Shown here piece after piece: positions 8,630 through 17,659 of a stretch of DNA of 64,000 nt. The translations under genes were made by a program, and so were the position numbers. How positions within the stretch are numbered: the stretch's first letter is position 1; every line of letters starts with the position of its first letter. The stretch is from contig NZ_JANTYU010000007.1 in NCBI RefSeq assembly GCF_024806835.1, positions 186,001 to 250,000 of the forward strand, written 5' to 3'. This stretch comes from Xanthomonas sp. 3793. Lineage in GTDB: Bacteria; Pseudomonadota; Gammaproteobacteria; Xanthomonadales; Xanthomonadaceae. The notes under the pieces were generated by a model that had not been told where the DNA came from, searched no databases, and was given only the letters and a program-made list of their open reading frames with translations.

Positions 8630-9811
8630 ATGTCATCGTCTTCGCTGCCCAGCTCGCTCCCCACTCCTGTCCTCTGGGAACATCGGCAACGTGCGTTTGC
8701 GCTGTCCGGCGATGTGCTCTATCTGGATGCCGCCTCGCGTGGGCCGTTGCTGACTGCGGTGCAGGCCGCGGCGCATCGGGCCGTCGATGCGATGGCCACG
8801 CCATGGCGGTTGCCGTTCGATGCATGGCTGCACGACATCGAGCGGTTGCGCCGCTTGGCCTCCGGCCTGTTCGACAACGATGTCGATGCGGTGGCATTGG
8901 TGCCATCGGCCGCGCACGGGTTGGCCACGGCCGCACGCAATCTGCCACTGCATCGCGGCGATGCAGTGCTGCTGCTGGATGGGCAGTTCCCGTCCAACCT
9001 GCTGATCTGGCAACGGCGCTGCACCGAGGTGGGCGCACGCATCGTGGCGGTACCGACCACTGCCGGCATGGTGCTGACCGATGCGGTGCTGGAGGCGGTT
9101 GAACAGACGCCTGCGCTGCGCATCGTCAGCCTGCCGCATGCGTACTGGCTGGACGGGCGGCAGCTCGATCTGGACCGGATCAGCGCCGCGGTACAGGCGC
9201 GCGGCGCGGCGCTGGTGCTGGATCTGAGCCAGAGCCTGGGCGTCATGTCGACCGACCTGTCGCGTTGGAAACCTGAATTCGTGGTCAGTGTCGGCCATAA
9301 ATGGTTGCTGGGACCGATGGGCCTGGCGTGGCTGTGGGTGGCGCCGCACTGGCGCACGCACGGCGTGCCGATCGAAGAACACTGGATCGGTCGCGATGCC
9401 GGCAGCAGCTGGGAGTTTCCGGTGGCGCAGGCACCGGACTATCGCGAGGGTGCGCGGCGGTTCGATGCCGGCGGCGTTGCCGACCCATTGCGGATTGCGA
9501 TGGCGACAGCCGCCTTGCAACAGGTGACGGCCTGGCAACCTGCGCGTATCGCCACGGCACTGGGCGCATTGACCACGCAGTGGGATGCGGCCTTGTCCGC
9601 ACGCGGTCTCGGCCATTGGTGCACGCCAGGTCATGCGCCGCATCTGACCGCGTTACGGCCGCCAGCGACACACTTGGATGCGGTGGCGAAGACGTTCGGC
9701 GAACAGGGTGCGATCTGCACGCGGCGGCACGGACGTTTACGTATCGCGCCGCACGTGGGTGTCGCCGAGGATGCGCTCCTACGCCTGGTTGCGGCGTTGC
9801 CGGGCGAATGA
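8630..9811 (+). CDS. Class V aminotransferase-fold PLP enzyme, probable EgtE-type C-S lyase
   Basis: 393 residues from ATG 8630. Class V aminotransferase fold: LDAASRGPLLTAV near the N-terminus, VLDLSQSLGVM, then VVSVGHKWLLGPMGLAWLWV, where the lysine of GHKW is the expected PLP Schiff-base residue. In ergothioneine clusters such enzymes (EgtE) cleave hercynylcysteine sulfoxide to ergothioneine. Its divergent position 65 bp from egtB-egtD supports that role, which is inferred from context. Without the context it could be called a cysteine desulfurase-like or kynureninase-like protein. It is followed by a strong palindrome at 9830. Confidence 0.8.
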   Translation: MSSSSLPSSLPTPVLWEHRQRAFALSGDVLYLDAASRGPLLTAVQAAAHRAVDAMATPWRLPFDAWLHDIERLRRLASGLFDNDVDAVALVPSAAHGLATAARNLPLHRGDAVLLLDGQFPSNLLIWQRRCTEVGARIVAVPTTAGMVLTDAVLEAVEQTPALRIVSLPHAYWLDGRQLDLDRISAAVQARGAALVLDLSQSLGVMSTDLSRWKPEFVVSVGHKWLLGPMGLAWLWVAPHWRTHGVPIEEHWIGRDAGSSWEFPVAQAPDYREGARRFDAGGVADPLRIAMATAALQQVTAWQPARIATALGALTTQWDAALSARGLGHWCTPGHAPHLTALRPPATHLDAVAKTFGEQGAICTRRHGRLRIAPHVGVAEDALLRLVAALPGE

Positions 9812-9829
9812 AGCGCCACGCCAGCGCAT

Positions 9830-9899
9830 GTAGGAGCGGACCTGGCCGCGACTGGGCGCGATCCGGGTAAGGCGGTGTCGCGGCCTGGTCCGCTCCTAC
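9830..9899. repeat. REP-like palindrome / likely bidirectional terminator
   Basis: The 23-base arm gtaggagcggacctggccgc... at 9830-9852 pairs with 9877-9899 with one mismatch around a 24-base loop. It lies between the convergent EgtE-like gene and the ABC importer, so it can end both transcripts. One arm of the same sequence recurs at 17667-17692 and 17845-17870 inside the tandem repeat, which marks it as a dispersed family. Confidence 0.75.
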
Positions 9900-9937
9900 G
9901 GGCTCAGGCGCATCGGGGTCTGCGGTTGAATCGTTGC

Positions 9938-11410
9938 TCAACCGCGCTGGCTGAGCCGCAGGCCGCGCGGGGTTGCCCAACGCTCCAGTCCTTCGAATGC
10001 CGCCTGCACCAGCAGTGCGAGGACGGCGGCGGGAATCGCGCCTTCCAGAATCAATCCGATATCGTCCAGACGGATGCCGGTGAGGATCGGCTGGCCATAT
10101 CCACCGGCGCCAATCAATGCACCCAGGGTCGCAGTCCCCACGTTGATGACCGCAGCGGTCTGGATACCGGCCACGATGGTGCGACGGGCCAATGGCAATT
10201 CCACACGCCACAGTCGCGTCCAGGCGGGCAAGCCGATCGCTTCGGCGGTCTGACGTAGTTCGCGCGGAATCGAGGTCAGCCCGGCATGCGTGTTGCGCAC
10301 GATCGGCAGCAGGCTATACAGAAACAGCGCGGCAATGGCCGGCTTGGCGCCGATGCCGAACAACGGGATCATGAAGACGAACACCGCCAGTGAGGGCAAG
10401 GTCTGCAGTACGCCGGTCAGCGACAACACTCCCTGGCCCAGGCGCGGCCGCCGCGCTGCGAGCACGCCCAGGGGCAGCGCGATCAGCAAGGCAAAACCCA
10501 GCGAGATACCCACCAGCGCCAGGTGCTCGCGGGTGTTGCGCAGCAAACGGCCGCCGCGCGAATCGCCTTGCGCGGTGGCCGCAACGCCCAGCCATTGCGC
10601 GGCCACTGCAGATTCGCTCTTGCGCTCCAGCTTCACCTGCGCATTGAGTTGCTGGATGGCCGCTTCGTCGATGCGTCCCTGCAGGCCTTGCAAGGTCTGC
10701 AGCATCTTCGGCGCACGCTGTGCCAGATCCTTGCGGTACAGGAACACGGCCTGGTACTCCGGGAAATACTGGCGGTCGTCACGCAGCACCTGCAGTTTGT
10801 AGTACGGAATCTCCGCATCGGTGCTGTACAGATCGGTGACCTCGATGGCACCGCTCTGCAGCGCGCGGTAGGCCAGATCGTGATCCAGGCCAGTGGCGGC
10901 CTGCGGCAGGGCATAGGCGGCGCGCACGCCCGGCCAGCCGTCGGCACGCTGCATGAATTCGTTACTCAGCCCGATCTTCAAATCCGGGTGGCGCGCCAGT
11001 TCCGACAACGTGGTGATGCCCAACGCCTGCGCGCGCTCGCGCCGCATGCCGAACGCATAAGTGTTCTGAAAGCCGAGCGACTGCGTCATCGCCAGCCCGC
11101 GCGCGTCCAGTGCGGCGCGCAGCTCGGCGTGGCTGGCCTTGGGCAACTGCAGCAGTTCCTGTGCCAGGGTGCCGGTGTATTCGGCATACGCATCGATCTG
11201 GCCGGTTTCCAACGCGCGCCACAGGATGCGCGTGCCGCCGAGCTGGGCGCGATGCTGCACATCCACCCCGTCCCGCTTCCCGGCGGCAGTGGCGATTTCG
11301 CCCAGGATCACTGCTTCGGTGAAGTTCTTCGAGCCCACGGTGACCTGCGCAGCGTGTGCGCCCAGGCTGCACAGCAACAACAGCACTGCCACAACCGCAC
11401 GCGCGCTCAT
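9938..11410 (-). CDS. Osmoprotectant-type ABC importer: substrate-binding domain fused to permease
   Basis: 490 residues from ATG 11410. The start overlaps the upstream ATPase stop by 4 bp (ATGA). Signal peptide MSARAVVAVLLLLCSLGAHA, then an OpuAC-type binding domain (VTVGSKNFTEAVILGEI, AYAEYTGTLAQELL, YSTDAEIPYYKLQVL) to about residue 270. A permease domain with five or six membrane segments follows (VGISLGFALLIALPLGVLAA; EAA-type loop LRQTAEAIGLPAWTRLWRVE). The pair resembles the glycine-betaine/choline/carnitine OpuC-OsmU group. The binding domain comes first, so it is tethered to the periplasmic face by the permease. The ligand is not predictable. Confidence 0.9.
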   Translation of the reverse strand: MSARAVVAVLLLLCSLGAHAAQVTVGSKNFTEAVILGEIATAAGKRDGVDVQHRAQLGGTRILWRALETGQIDAYAEYTGTLAQELLQLPKASHAELRAALDARGLAMTQSLGFQNTYAFGMRRERAQALGITTLSELARHPDLKIGLSNEFMQRADGWPGVRAAYALPQAATGLDHDLAYRALQSGAIEVTDLYSTDAEIPYYKLQVLRDDRQYFPEYQAVFLYRKDLAQRAPKMLQTLQGLQGRIDEAAIQQLNAQVKLERKSESAVAAQWLGVAATAQGDSRGGRLLRNTREHLALVGISLGFALLIALPLGVLAARRPRLGQGVLSLTGVLQTLPSLAVFVFMIPLFGIGAKPAIAALFLYSLLPIVRNTHAGLTSIPRELRQTAEAIGLPAWTRLWRVELPLARRTIVAGIQTAAVINVGTATLGALIGAGGYGQPILTGIRLDDIGLILEGAIPAAVLALLVQAAFEGLERWATPRGLRLSQRG

Positions 11411-12144
11411 GCGGCGTCGCCGATGCTGCGCTGGGCAGTGAGAAACCGCTGCACGAACGGGTCGGCCGGGTGCTCGAGCAGCGCGCGCGCACTGCCCTGC
11501 TGCACCACGCGGCCGGCGCGCATCAGCACCAGGGTGTCGGCCAGATACGCCGCCTCGGCAACATCGTGGGTGACCAGCACCACGGTCTTGCCGAGCTGCG
11601 CAAACAGCCCGCGCATCTGCGCCTGCAGGTCGTAGCGCACGATCGGGTCGAGTGCACCCAGCGGTTCGTCCAGCAACAGCGCCGGTGGATCGAGCATCAG
11701 CGCGCGGATCAGGCCAACGCGCTGGCGCTGCCCACCCGACAGCTCGGCCGGATAGCGCCCCAGCAACTCCGGCGGCAGCTGGCACAGCGCGCACAACGTC
11801 TCCAGGCGGGCATCGATGCGCTCGCGCGTCCAGCCCAGCGTCTGCGCCAGCAACACCACATTGCTGCGCGCATCCAGATGCGGAAACAGACCGCCCTCCT
11901 GGATCACATAGCCGATGCGCTGACGCTGCGCCTGCAGCCGCTCGCGTTGCAGTGGCGTGCCATCGAAGGCGACCGTGCCGCTGTCGGGCCATTCCAGCCC
12001 CACCAGCAGGCGCAACACGGTGGACTTGCCGGCACCGCTGGGCCCGATCACCGCGGTGGTGAAGCCGCTGTCGAACGCCAGGCTGACGTTATCGAGTGCG
12101 AGGGACTGGCCGTAGCGCCGGCTGACCTGATCGAGTGTGAACAT
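11407..12144 (-). CDS. Osmoprotectant ABC importer ATP-binding protein
   Basis: 245 residues, MFTLDQVSRRYGQSLALDNV. Walker A GPSGAGKST near residue 35, Q-loop VIQEGGLFPHLDARSN, signature LSGGQRQRVGLIRALM, Walker B ALLLDEPLGALD and switch histidine VLVTHDVAEA. It has a short form, without the CBS regulatory domains found in some OpuCA-type proteins. It powers the fused permease encoded downstream; the 4-bp overlap implies translational coupling. Substrate is inferred from the partner domain, not from the ATPase itself. Confidence 0.92.
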   Translation of the reverse strand: MFTLDQVSRRYGQSLALDNVSLAFDSGFTTAVIGPSGAGKSTVLRLLVGLEWPDSGTVAFDGTPLQRERLQAQRQRIGYVIQEGGLFPHLDARSNVVLLAQTLGWTRERIDARLETLCALCQLPPELLGRYPAELSGGQRQRVGLIRALMLDPPALLLDEPLGALDPIVRYDLQAQMRGLFAQLGKTVVLVTHDVAEAAYLADTLVLMRAGRVVQQGSARALLEHPADPFVQRFLTAQRSIGDAA

Positions 12145-12192
12145 GCGCTCGAGCTTGCCGAAGGCGACGTCAGCCGGGCGCGAAGGCGCGCG

Positions 12193-12582
12193 TCAACGCG
12201 GCGGCGCCAGCAATTCGCGTGCGCTCAGATAACCATCGCCGTTGGCGTCCTGGCGTGCGAAGCGCTCGATCAAGGTGGTGCGATGCGCAGCGCGGGTAAT
12301 CGGCTTGCCGCGCCGGCCCGGCAGTTCGTCGCCCTGCAGCACACCATCGTGATCGGCATCGCGCTGATCGAAGGCGTAACTCATCCAGGCCAGATATTCA
12401 TCGCGGCTGACCCGGCCATCGCCATCGGTATCCATGCGCTTGAGATAATCCTGGCTGTCCTGCACCTGTGCGTGCGCTGCGCACGCGCACGCGAGGCATG
12501 CCATCGGCAACGCGCGCGCCACCAGGCCCTTCCAGCCGCGTGCGCACACCGCAGCACGCGTAACGCTGCGCTTACCCGCCAC
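12193..12582 (-). CDS. Secreted EF-hand protein
   Basis: 129 residues. After a basic N-terminus comes a hydrophobic stretch ending ACACAAHAQ, which fits a signal peptide. Three EF-hand loops follow: DTDGDGRVSRDE, DADHDGVLQGDE and DANGDGYLSARE, each with acidic residues at positions 1, 3, 5 and 12. This predicts periplasmic calcium binding. The start codon overlaps the last 11 bases of the desaturase gene upstream on the same strand. An internal start nearer the signal core is possible. Specific role unknown. Confidence 0.85.
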   Translation of the reverse strand: MAGKRSVTRAAVCARGWKGLVARALPMACLACACAAHAQVQDSQDYLKRMDTDGDGRVSRDEYLAWMSYAFDQRDADHDGVLQGDELPGRRGKPITRAAHRTTLIERFARQDANGDGYLSARELLAPPR

Positions 12583-13777
12583 TCAGCGCATAACCCTTGA
12601 GCCGCGCGGCATACGCCTGTAGCGCAGCATTGCCGCTGGCTTCGGCCTCATGGCACCACTGCTGCAACTGCTTGAGACGCTCGGACGCATCATGGCTGCG
12701 CGCTTCCAGCACCGCGGTCAGGCGCGCGCGGTACTCGACCAGCGTGCGCATGCGCGGACGCTGCGCCACCCAGGCCTGCAACTGCGCGCGCGCATCCGGC
12801 TTGAGCCAGCGCCCGTCATCGACCAGGCCTTTACGTAAACGCCGCGGCAACAACTCACGCAACTTGGCGCCGGTCGAGGCGGCCTCCTCGCGCAAGGCCG
12901 GCTTGAGCACGTTGCGCTGGTAATCGGTCATGGCCTGGAAGCGATGCGACAACAGCGCCTTCAGCGTATCGGCATCGGGCACGGCGATATTGGGGCGGAT
13001 ATCCAGCGACGGCGCCACGCGCAGCACCTTGGCCAGACCCACGGCCTGCAGCCCGCGAATCGCAATCCAGCCGATATCCAGCTCCCAGCGCCGCATCGAA
13101 AACCGCGCCGAACTGGGGAACGCATGATGGTTGTTGTGCAGTTCTTCGCCGCCGATCCATAGCGCCCACGGAGTGAGATTGGTGGAGGTGTCGGCGGATT
13201 CGAAGTTGCGATAGCCCCACCAATGGCCCAGGCCATTGACCACGCCGGCCGCCCAGAACGGAATCCACGCCATCTGGATCGCCCATAGCGCAATGCCGGG
13301 CAAACCGAACAACACACCGTTGAGAACCAGCAGCGCGATCGGCCCGGCATTGGCGTGCGGGGTGTACAGATGCCGCTCGATCCAGTCGCTGGGCGCGCCC
13401 TTGCCGTACTGCTCGATGTCGGCGCGTTGCGTGCGCGCCTCGCGATACAGCTCCACGCCGCGCCAGAACACCTGCCTGATGCCCTTGGTCTGCGGGCTAT
13501 GCGGGTCTTCCTCGGTCTCCACCTTGGCGTGGTGCTTGCGATGGATGGCCACCCATTCGCGGGTGATCATCGAGGTGGTGAGCCAGGTCCAGAAGCGGAA
13601 GAAGTGCGCCACCACCGGATGGAAATCCACGCCGCGGTGCGCCTGGCTGCGATGCAGATACAAGGTCACCGCAAAGATGGTGAGCTGGGTAAACACCAGC
13701 AGCACCGCCAACATGCCCCACACACCCAGCCCGGCCACGCCGGCGGTCAGGAAGTCGATGATCGGATCGGACAGCAT
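12572..13777 (-). CDS. Membrane fatty-acid desaturase (delta-9 type)
   Basis: 401 residues from ATG 13777; a GTG at 13789 would add four. The three histidine boxes of the acyl-lipid/acyl-CoA desaturase family are present: HRSQAH near residue 45, HRKHH near 83 and HNNHH near 218. They are interspersed with hydrophobic segments (VWGMLAVLLVFTQLTIFAVT and IALLVLNGVLFGLPGIALWA). The C-terminal 120 residues are basic and helical, longer than in minimal members. It introduces a cis double bond into membrane acyl chains using a di-iron centre at the inner membrane. Divergent from the ABC ATPase at 13929. Confidence 0.9.
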   Translation of the reverse strand: MLSDPIIDFLTAGVAGLGVWGMLAVLLVFTQLTIFAVTLYLHRSQAHRGVDFHPVVAHFFRFWTWLTTSMITREWVAIHRKHHAKVETEEDPHSPQTKGIRQVFWRGVELYREARTQRADIEQYGKGAPSDWIERHLYTPHANAGPIALLVLNGVLFGLPGIALWAIQMAWIPFWAAGVVNGLGHWWGYRNFESADTSTNLTPWALWIGGEELHNNHHAFPSSARFSMRRWELDIGWIAIRGLQAVGLAKVLRVAPSLDIRPNIAVPDADTLKALLSHRFQAMTDYQRNVLKPALREEAASTGAKLRELLPRRLRKGLVDDGRWLKPDARAQLQAWVAQRPRMRTLVEYRARLTAVLEARSHDASERLKQLQQWCHEAEASGNAALQAYAARLKGYALSGG

Positions 13778-13928
13778 CGGCAGTTCCACGGTGGCGGTGT
13801 CTCGTTGGTCGATGCAGACATGATGGGGGCGATCGCGGCAAACTTCACCCTTCGGATGCGTAGGGTGACGTCCGCTTTTCTAAAGCGGTTCACACGTATC
13901 TTCTCCTCCACTGCCAGATGTCTTGCGT

Positions 13929-14765
13929 ATGACTGTTGCCACCGATGTTGCGGATGATTTTGCCGATGCGACTGCGTTGATCGAACTCGACCAGGCAAGT
14001 GTGATGCGCGGCCAGGTCCGTGTGCTGCACACGTTGCGTTTGCGCATCGCACTTGGCCAGCACACCGCCATCCTCGGCCCCAACGGCTGCGGTAAATCGT
14101 CCTTCATCAAGCTCATCACGCGCGAGTTGTATCCGTTGGCGCGTGGCGATGGTCAGCCTGCGGTGAAGGTGCTGGGGCAGGCGCGCTGGCAGGTGGACCG
14201 GTTGCGCTCGCAACTGGGGATCGTTACCGGCGACCTGAGCGTCAACCTGGCCGACATGCCGGGGCTGGATGTGGAAAGCGCGGTGCTGTCGGGGTTTTTC
14301 GCCAGCTATGTGGTGCCGCCGCATCGTGAGATCAGCGACGACATGCGCGCGCGGGCGCGCGAGGCCCTGGCACTGGCGCGCGCCTTGCCGTTGCTGGACC
14401 GCCCCTATGCCGAGCTGTCGGCCGGCGAGACCCGCCGCGTGCTGATCGCGCGTGCCCTGGTCAACCGCCCGCAGGCGCTGCTGCTGGACGAGCCGTCCAC
14501 CGGGCTGGACCTGGTGGCGCGCCAACACTTGCTCGACACCTTGCGCGACCTCGCCCGGCAAGGCATCACGCTGGTGCTGGTGACCCATCACATCGAAGAA
14601 ATCGTGCCGGAAATCGCGCGGGTGATCCTGCTGCGCGGCGGTAAGGTGGTCGCCGACGGCCCGCGCGATGCGTTGCTGACCGATGCCGGCCTGTCGGCAG
14701 TGTTCGACGGCCCGGTGCGCGTGCACCGCGATGGCGAGCGCTACTGGGCGACAGTCGGGGAGTGA
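13929..14765 (+). CDS. Stand-alone ABC transporter ATP-binding protein
   Basis: 278 residues from ATG 13929. Walker A GPNGCGKSS near residue 50, signature LSAGETRRVLIARALV, Walker B ALLLDEPSTGLD, and TLVLVTHHIEEIVPEIARVI. The order and the HHIEEIVPE ending resemble the ModF/YlmA-like group of ATPases, which often lack an adjacent permease. No permease lies beside it here, so its partner, if any, is elsewhere, or it acts in another way. The divergent gap of 151 bp to the desaturase probably holds both promoters. Confidence 0.85.
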   Translation: MTVATDVADDFADATALIELDQASVMRGQVRVLHTLRLRIALGQHTAILGPNGCGKSSFIKLITRELYPLARGDGQPAVKVLGQARWQVDRLRSQLGIVTGDLSVNLADMPGLDVESAVLSGFFASYVVPPHREISDDMRARAREALALARALPLLDRPYAELSAGETRRVLIARALVNRPQALLLDEPSTGLDLVARQHLLDTLRDLARQGITLVLVTHHIEEIVPEIARVILLRGGKVVADGPRDALLTDAGLSAVFDGPVRVHRDGERYWATVGE

Positions 14766-15014
14766 GCCGGCGGCGCTGCTGCAACGATCAGGGTGGCGCC
14801 CCGGCCGGAGGCAGGCGCCGACCAGACCCAGGCCAGCGCCAGCGCAATGGCTTGACCACGACCGCGACGGCCGCGTGCAGGTCCGGCAGCACGCCTGCGA
14901 CGTCCAGCGGTCGCAACCGCGCCTGAGCGTCCTGCACGGCATGACCTTGGACACGGGACGCGGTGGCCGTTGCTGCGGCTAGACTCGCCGCACACACAGA
15001 CAGGAGTCGTCCCG

Positions 15015-16034
15015 ATGGCCCAGTGGTATTTCCATATTCCCGGACAGGCCGACCGCATCGGCCCGCTGGACGATGCCAGCGCCCGCGCGTACGCCCAGCG
15101 CCAGCCCGACGCACTGGCCTGGCGCGATGGACTCGATGGCTGGACGCCGGCGCGTCAGCTGGCCGACCTGCAGGGCGCCGGCAGCGCACCGCCACCGCTC
15201 GGCAGCGTCGCCGGCGCCGGGCGCGCCGATGAGATCGACTACCGCATCGTCGGCAACGACATGCAGTTTGTCGAAGTGGAACTGGACCCGGGTGAGAGCG
15301 CCATCGCCGAGGCCGGCGCGCTGATGTACAAGGATTCGGCGGTGCAGATGGACACCGTGTTCGGCGACGGCTCGCATGATGGCCAAGGCGGCAGCAGCGG
15401 CGGGCTGATGGGCAAATTGCTGTCGGCCGGCAAACGCGTGGTCACCGGCGAAAGCATGTTCACCACCGTGTTCACCCATGCCGGCAGCGGCAAGGCCAAG
15501 GTGGCCTTCGCTGCGCCCTACCCCGGCACGGTGCTGGCGCTGCGACTGTCCGAGCATGGCGGGCGCCTGATCTGCCAGAAAGACAGCTTCCTGGCCGGCG
15601 CGCGCGGCGTGTCGCTGGGCATTGCCTTCCAGAAGAAGATCCTCACCGGCCTGTTCGGCGGCGAAGGCTTCATCATGCAGAAGCTCGAAGGCGACGGCTG
15701 GGTGTTCGTGCATGCGGGCGGCACCGTGATGGAACGCGAGCTCGGCCCCGGCGAACGCATCGACGTGGACACCGGTTGCGTGGTCGCCTATCACGCCGGC
15801 GTGGACATGGACGTGCGCCGCGTGGCCGGATTGAAGAGCATGTTCTTCGGCGGCGAAGGCGTGTTCCTGGCCACCCTCACCGGCCCCGGCAAGGTATGGC
15901 TGCAATCGCTGCCGTTCTCGCGCATGGCCGGCCGCATGCTGCAGGCCGCCCCGCAAGCCGGCGGCCAGCAACGCGGCGAAGGCTCGGTGCTCGGCGGCCT
16001 GGGACGGCTGCTGGATGGCGATAACCGGTTTTGA
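15015..16034 (+). CDS. GYF_2 domain plus AIM24 (TIGR00266) family protein
   Basis: 339 residues from ATG 15015, 8 bases after an AGGAG site. The first 55 residues form a GYF_2-type module (WYFHIPGQADRIGPLDDASA, then ALAWRDGLDGWTPARQLADL), usually a protein-protein interaction domain. From about residue 75 the protein is an AIM24/TIGR00266 beta-rich domain (VEVELDPGESAIAEAGALMY, GGEGFIMQKLEGDGWVFVHA, YHAGVDMDVRRVAGLKSMFF). Bacterial members have no proven function. No signal peptide, so cytoplasmic or membrane-associated. The 250 bp before it show no gene. Confidence 0.85.
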   Translation: MAQWYFHIPGQADRIGPLDDASARAYAQRQPDALAWRDGLDGWTPARQLADLQGAGSAPPPLGSVAGAGRADEIDYRIVGNDMQFVEVELDPGESAIAEAGALMYKDSAVQMDTVFGDGSHDGQGGSSGGLMGKLLSAGKRVVTGESMFTTVFTHAGSGKAKVAFAAPYPGTVLALRLSEHGGRLICQKDSFLAGARGVSLGIAFQKKILTGLFGGEGFIMQKLEGDGWVFVHAGGTVMERELGPGERIDVDTGCVVAYHAGVDMDVRRVAGLKSMFFGGEGVFLATLTGPGKVWLQSLPFSRMAGRMLQAAPQAGGQQRGEGSVLGGLGRLLDGDNRF

Positions 16035-16402
16035 TGGGGTGAAGTGGCTGGCGGGTGTGTTGCCACCCTTCTCCCGCCGGGAGAAGGTGGCGCGGGATGA
16101 GGGACGGGCGAGGCCTGCTGCGCGCTCATTCCCATCTGGCTTCGTTCCGTCCCCCACCCCAAGTCCCGCTCCGCGCCCCGGCCCGCGCTTGCGGCGCGGG
16201 GGAGAGGGGCTCTGGTTCCGTGCTGGATGCAGATGGCTGCACCCATCGCATGAATGAACCGGCTTGGTTCTCCCGCCGGAACAAGGGAGTGCAACGCCTG
16301 CCGACGATGCCGTTGTGAATGAGCTCCACTCACGCCAACCACCAGCGCCACAGTGACGGCGCGCGTGTATTCTCCCTCGCCTTTCCCATCGACGTTTTCG
16401 CC
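16035..16402. repeat. Intergenic region with G/C-rich hairpin repeat
   Basis: After the AIM24 stop there is a perfect 10-base palindrome at 16067-16087 (ccttctcccgccgggagaagg), followed by ggcgcgggatgaggg, and a second C/G-rich block at 16148-16207. Relatives of the same element occur at 29850, 30940, 32958, 33126 and 33190, always between genes. Read as a dispersed Xanthomonas intergenic repeat. No coding signal. Confidence 0.65.
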
Positions 16403-17440
16403 ATGACTGCGCTCCGCCGCCCCCGCTCGCTTGCCCTGTTGTCCATGCTCGGTCTGCTCTGCGCCTGCGGTGGAGAGCCGCGCCCGGCAGCGCCTGCGCC
16501 GGTGGTGCAGGCGCCTTCGTCGGCTGCGGTCAAGCCGGTGAAGATCGGCATCGCGCTCGGCGGCGGCGCGGTCAAGGGCTTTGCGCATATCGGTGTGATC
16601 AAGATGCTCGAAGCCAACGGATTTGCGCCTGTGGTCGTGTCCGGTACCAGCGCGGGCAGCGTGGTCGGCGCGCTGTATGCAAGCGGCATGGATGCGTTCG
16701 AGATGCAGGAAAAGGCGGTCGCGCTCGACCAGACCAGCATCCGCGATGTGCGGCTGTTTTCCGGCGGGCTGGTGCAGGGCCAGAAGCTGCAGGACTACGT
16801 CAACGATCAACTCGGCGGCAAGCCCATCGAGAAATTGCGCAAGCCGTTTGCGGTGGTGGCCACACGCCTGGAAGACGGCGAGCGCACCGTGTTCGTGCGC
16901 GGTAACGCCGGCCAGGCGGTGCGTGCATCCAGCAGCATTCCCGGCGTGTTCGAGCCGGTGACCATCGGCAAGTTCCATTTTGTCGACGGCGGCGTGGTCA
17001 GCCCGGTGCCGGTGGATGCCGCGCGTCAGCTCGGCGCCGAGTTCGTGGTGGCAGTGGATATTTCCAGCAAGGCCAGCGGCAAGAATCCGGGCGATCTGCT
17101 GGGCACGGTGAACCAGTCGATCTCGATCATGGGCCAGCGCCTGGGCGAAGCCGAACTGAAACGTGCAGACGTGGTGGTGCGCCCCAAGGTCAACGATATC
17201 GGCTCGGCCGACTTCAATCAGCGCAGTGTCGCCATCCTGGAAGGCGAACGCGCCGCGATGGCCGTGATGCCGCAGATCCGCGCCAAGATCGCGCAGTTGC
17301 AGGCCGCGCGCAGCAGTGCCACGCGCAACGCGGCCGACCAGGCCGCAGCGGCGAAACAACAGGCCTACCAACGCTGCCTGGAACAACGTTCGCGCTGGCA
17401 GAAATTGCGCGGCAAGGACGAGGACTGCGTGGCGCCGTAA
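16403..17440 (+). CDS. Patatin-like phospholipase lipoprotein
   Basis: 345 residues from ATG 16403. Signal peptide with lipobox GLLCAC predicts lipid attachment at Cys near residue 17. The patatin domain has the oxyanion loop GIALGGGAVKGFAHIG, nucleophile elbow GTSAG and catalytic DGG in FVDGGVV, so the Ser-Asp dyad is complete. This is the RssA/NTE-like group of lipid acyl hydrolases. The C-terminal 60 residues are Ala/Gln-rich helix (LQAARSSATRNAADQAAAAK). It probably acts on phospholipid or acylated substrates in the periplasm. No operon partner. Confidence 0.9.
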   Translation: MTALRRPRSLALLSMLGLLCACGGEPRPAAPAPVVQAPSSAAVKPVKIGIALGGGAVKGFAHIGVIKMLEANGFAPVVVSGTSAGSVVGALYASGMDAFEMQEKAVALDQTSIRDVRLFSGGLVQGQKLQDYVNDQLGGKPIEKLRKPFAVVATRLEDGERTVFVRGNAGQAVRASSSIPGVFEPVTIGKFHFVDGGVVSPVPVDAARQLGAEFVVAVDISSKASGKNPGDLLGTVNQSISIMGQRLGEAELKRADVVVRPKVNDIGSADFNQRSVAILEGERAAMAVMPQIRAKIAQLQAARSSATRNAADQAAAAKQQAYQRCLEQRSRWQKLRGKDEDCVAP

Positions 17441-17659
17441 AGCGGTTGTAGTGCGGCGGCAGCTGCGCTGCGCACGATGCGTTGTCCGGTTCGAGGCAAG
17501 GATGATCGCGGGGCGTTGTAGCAGCCGCCGGATGCTGCGGTCACTACTCGCTGCGTACAAGCGCGCCTTTGAGTGCAATGGCGACCTGCATTACGCACGT
17601 TGGCGCGCGTGGGCGGGCTCTTTGCTGCCCGGTAGATAGTCTTGCGCATCGGCGCTATC

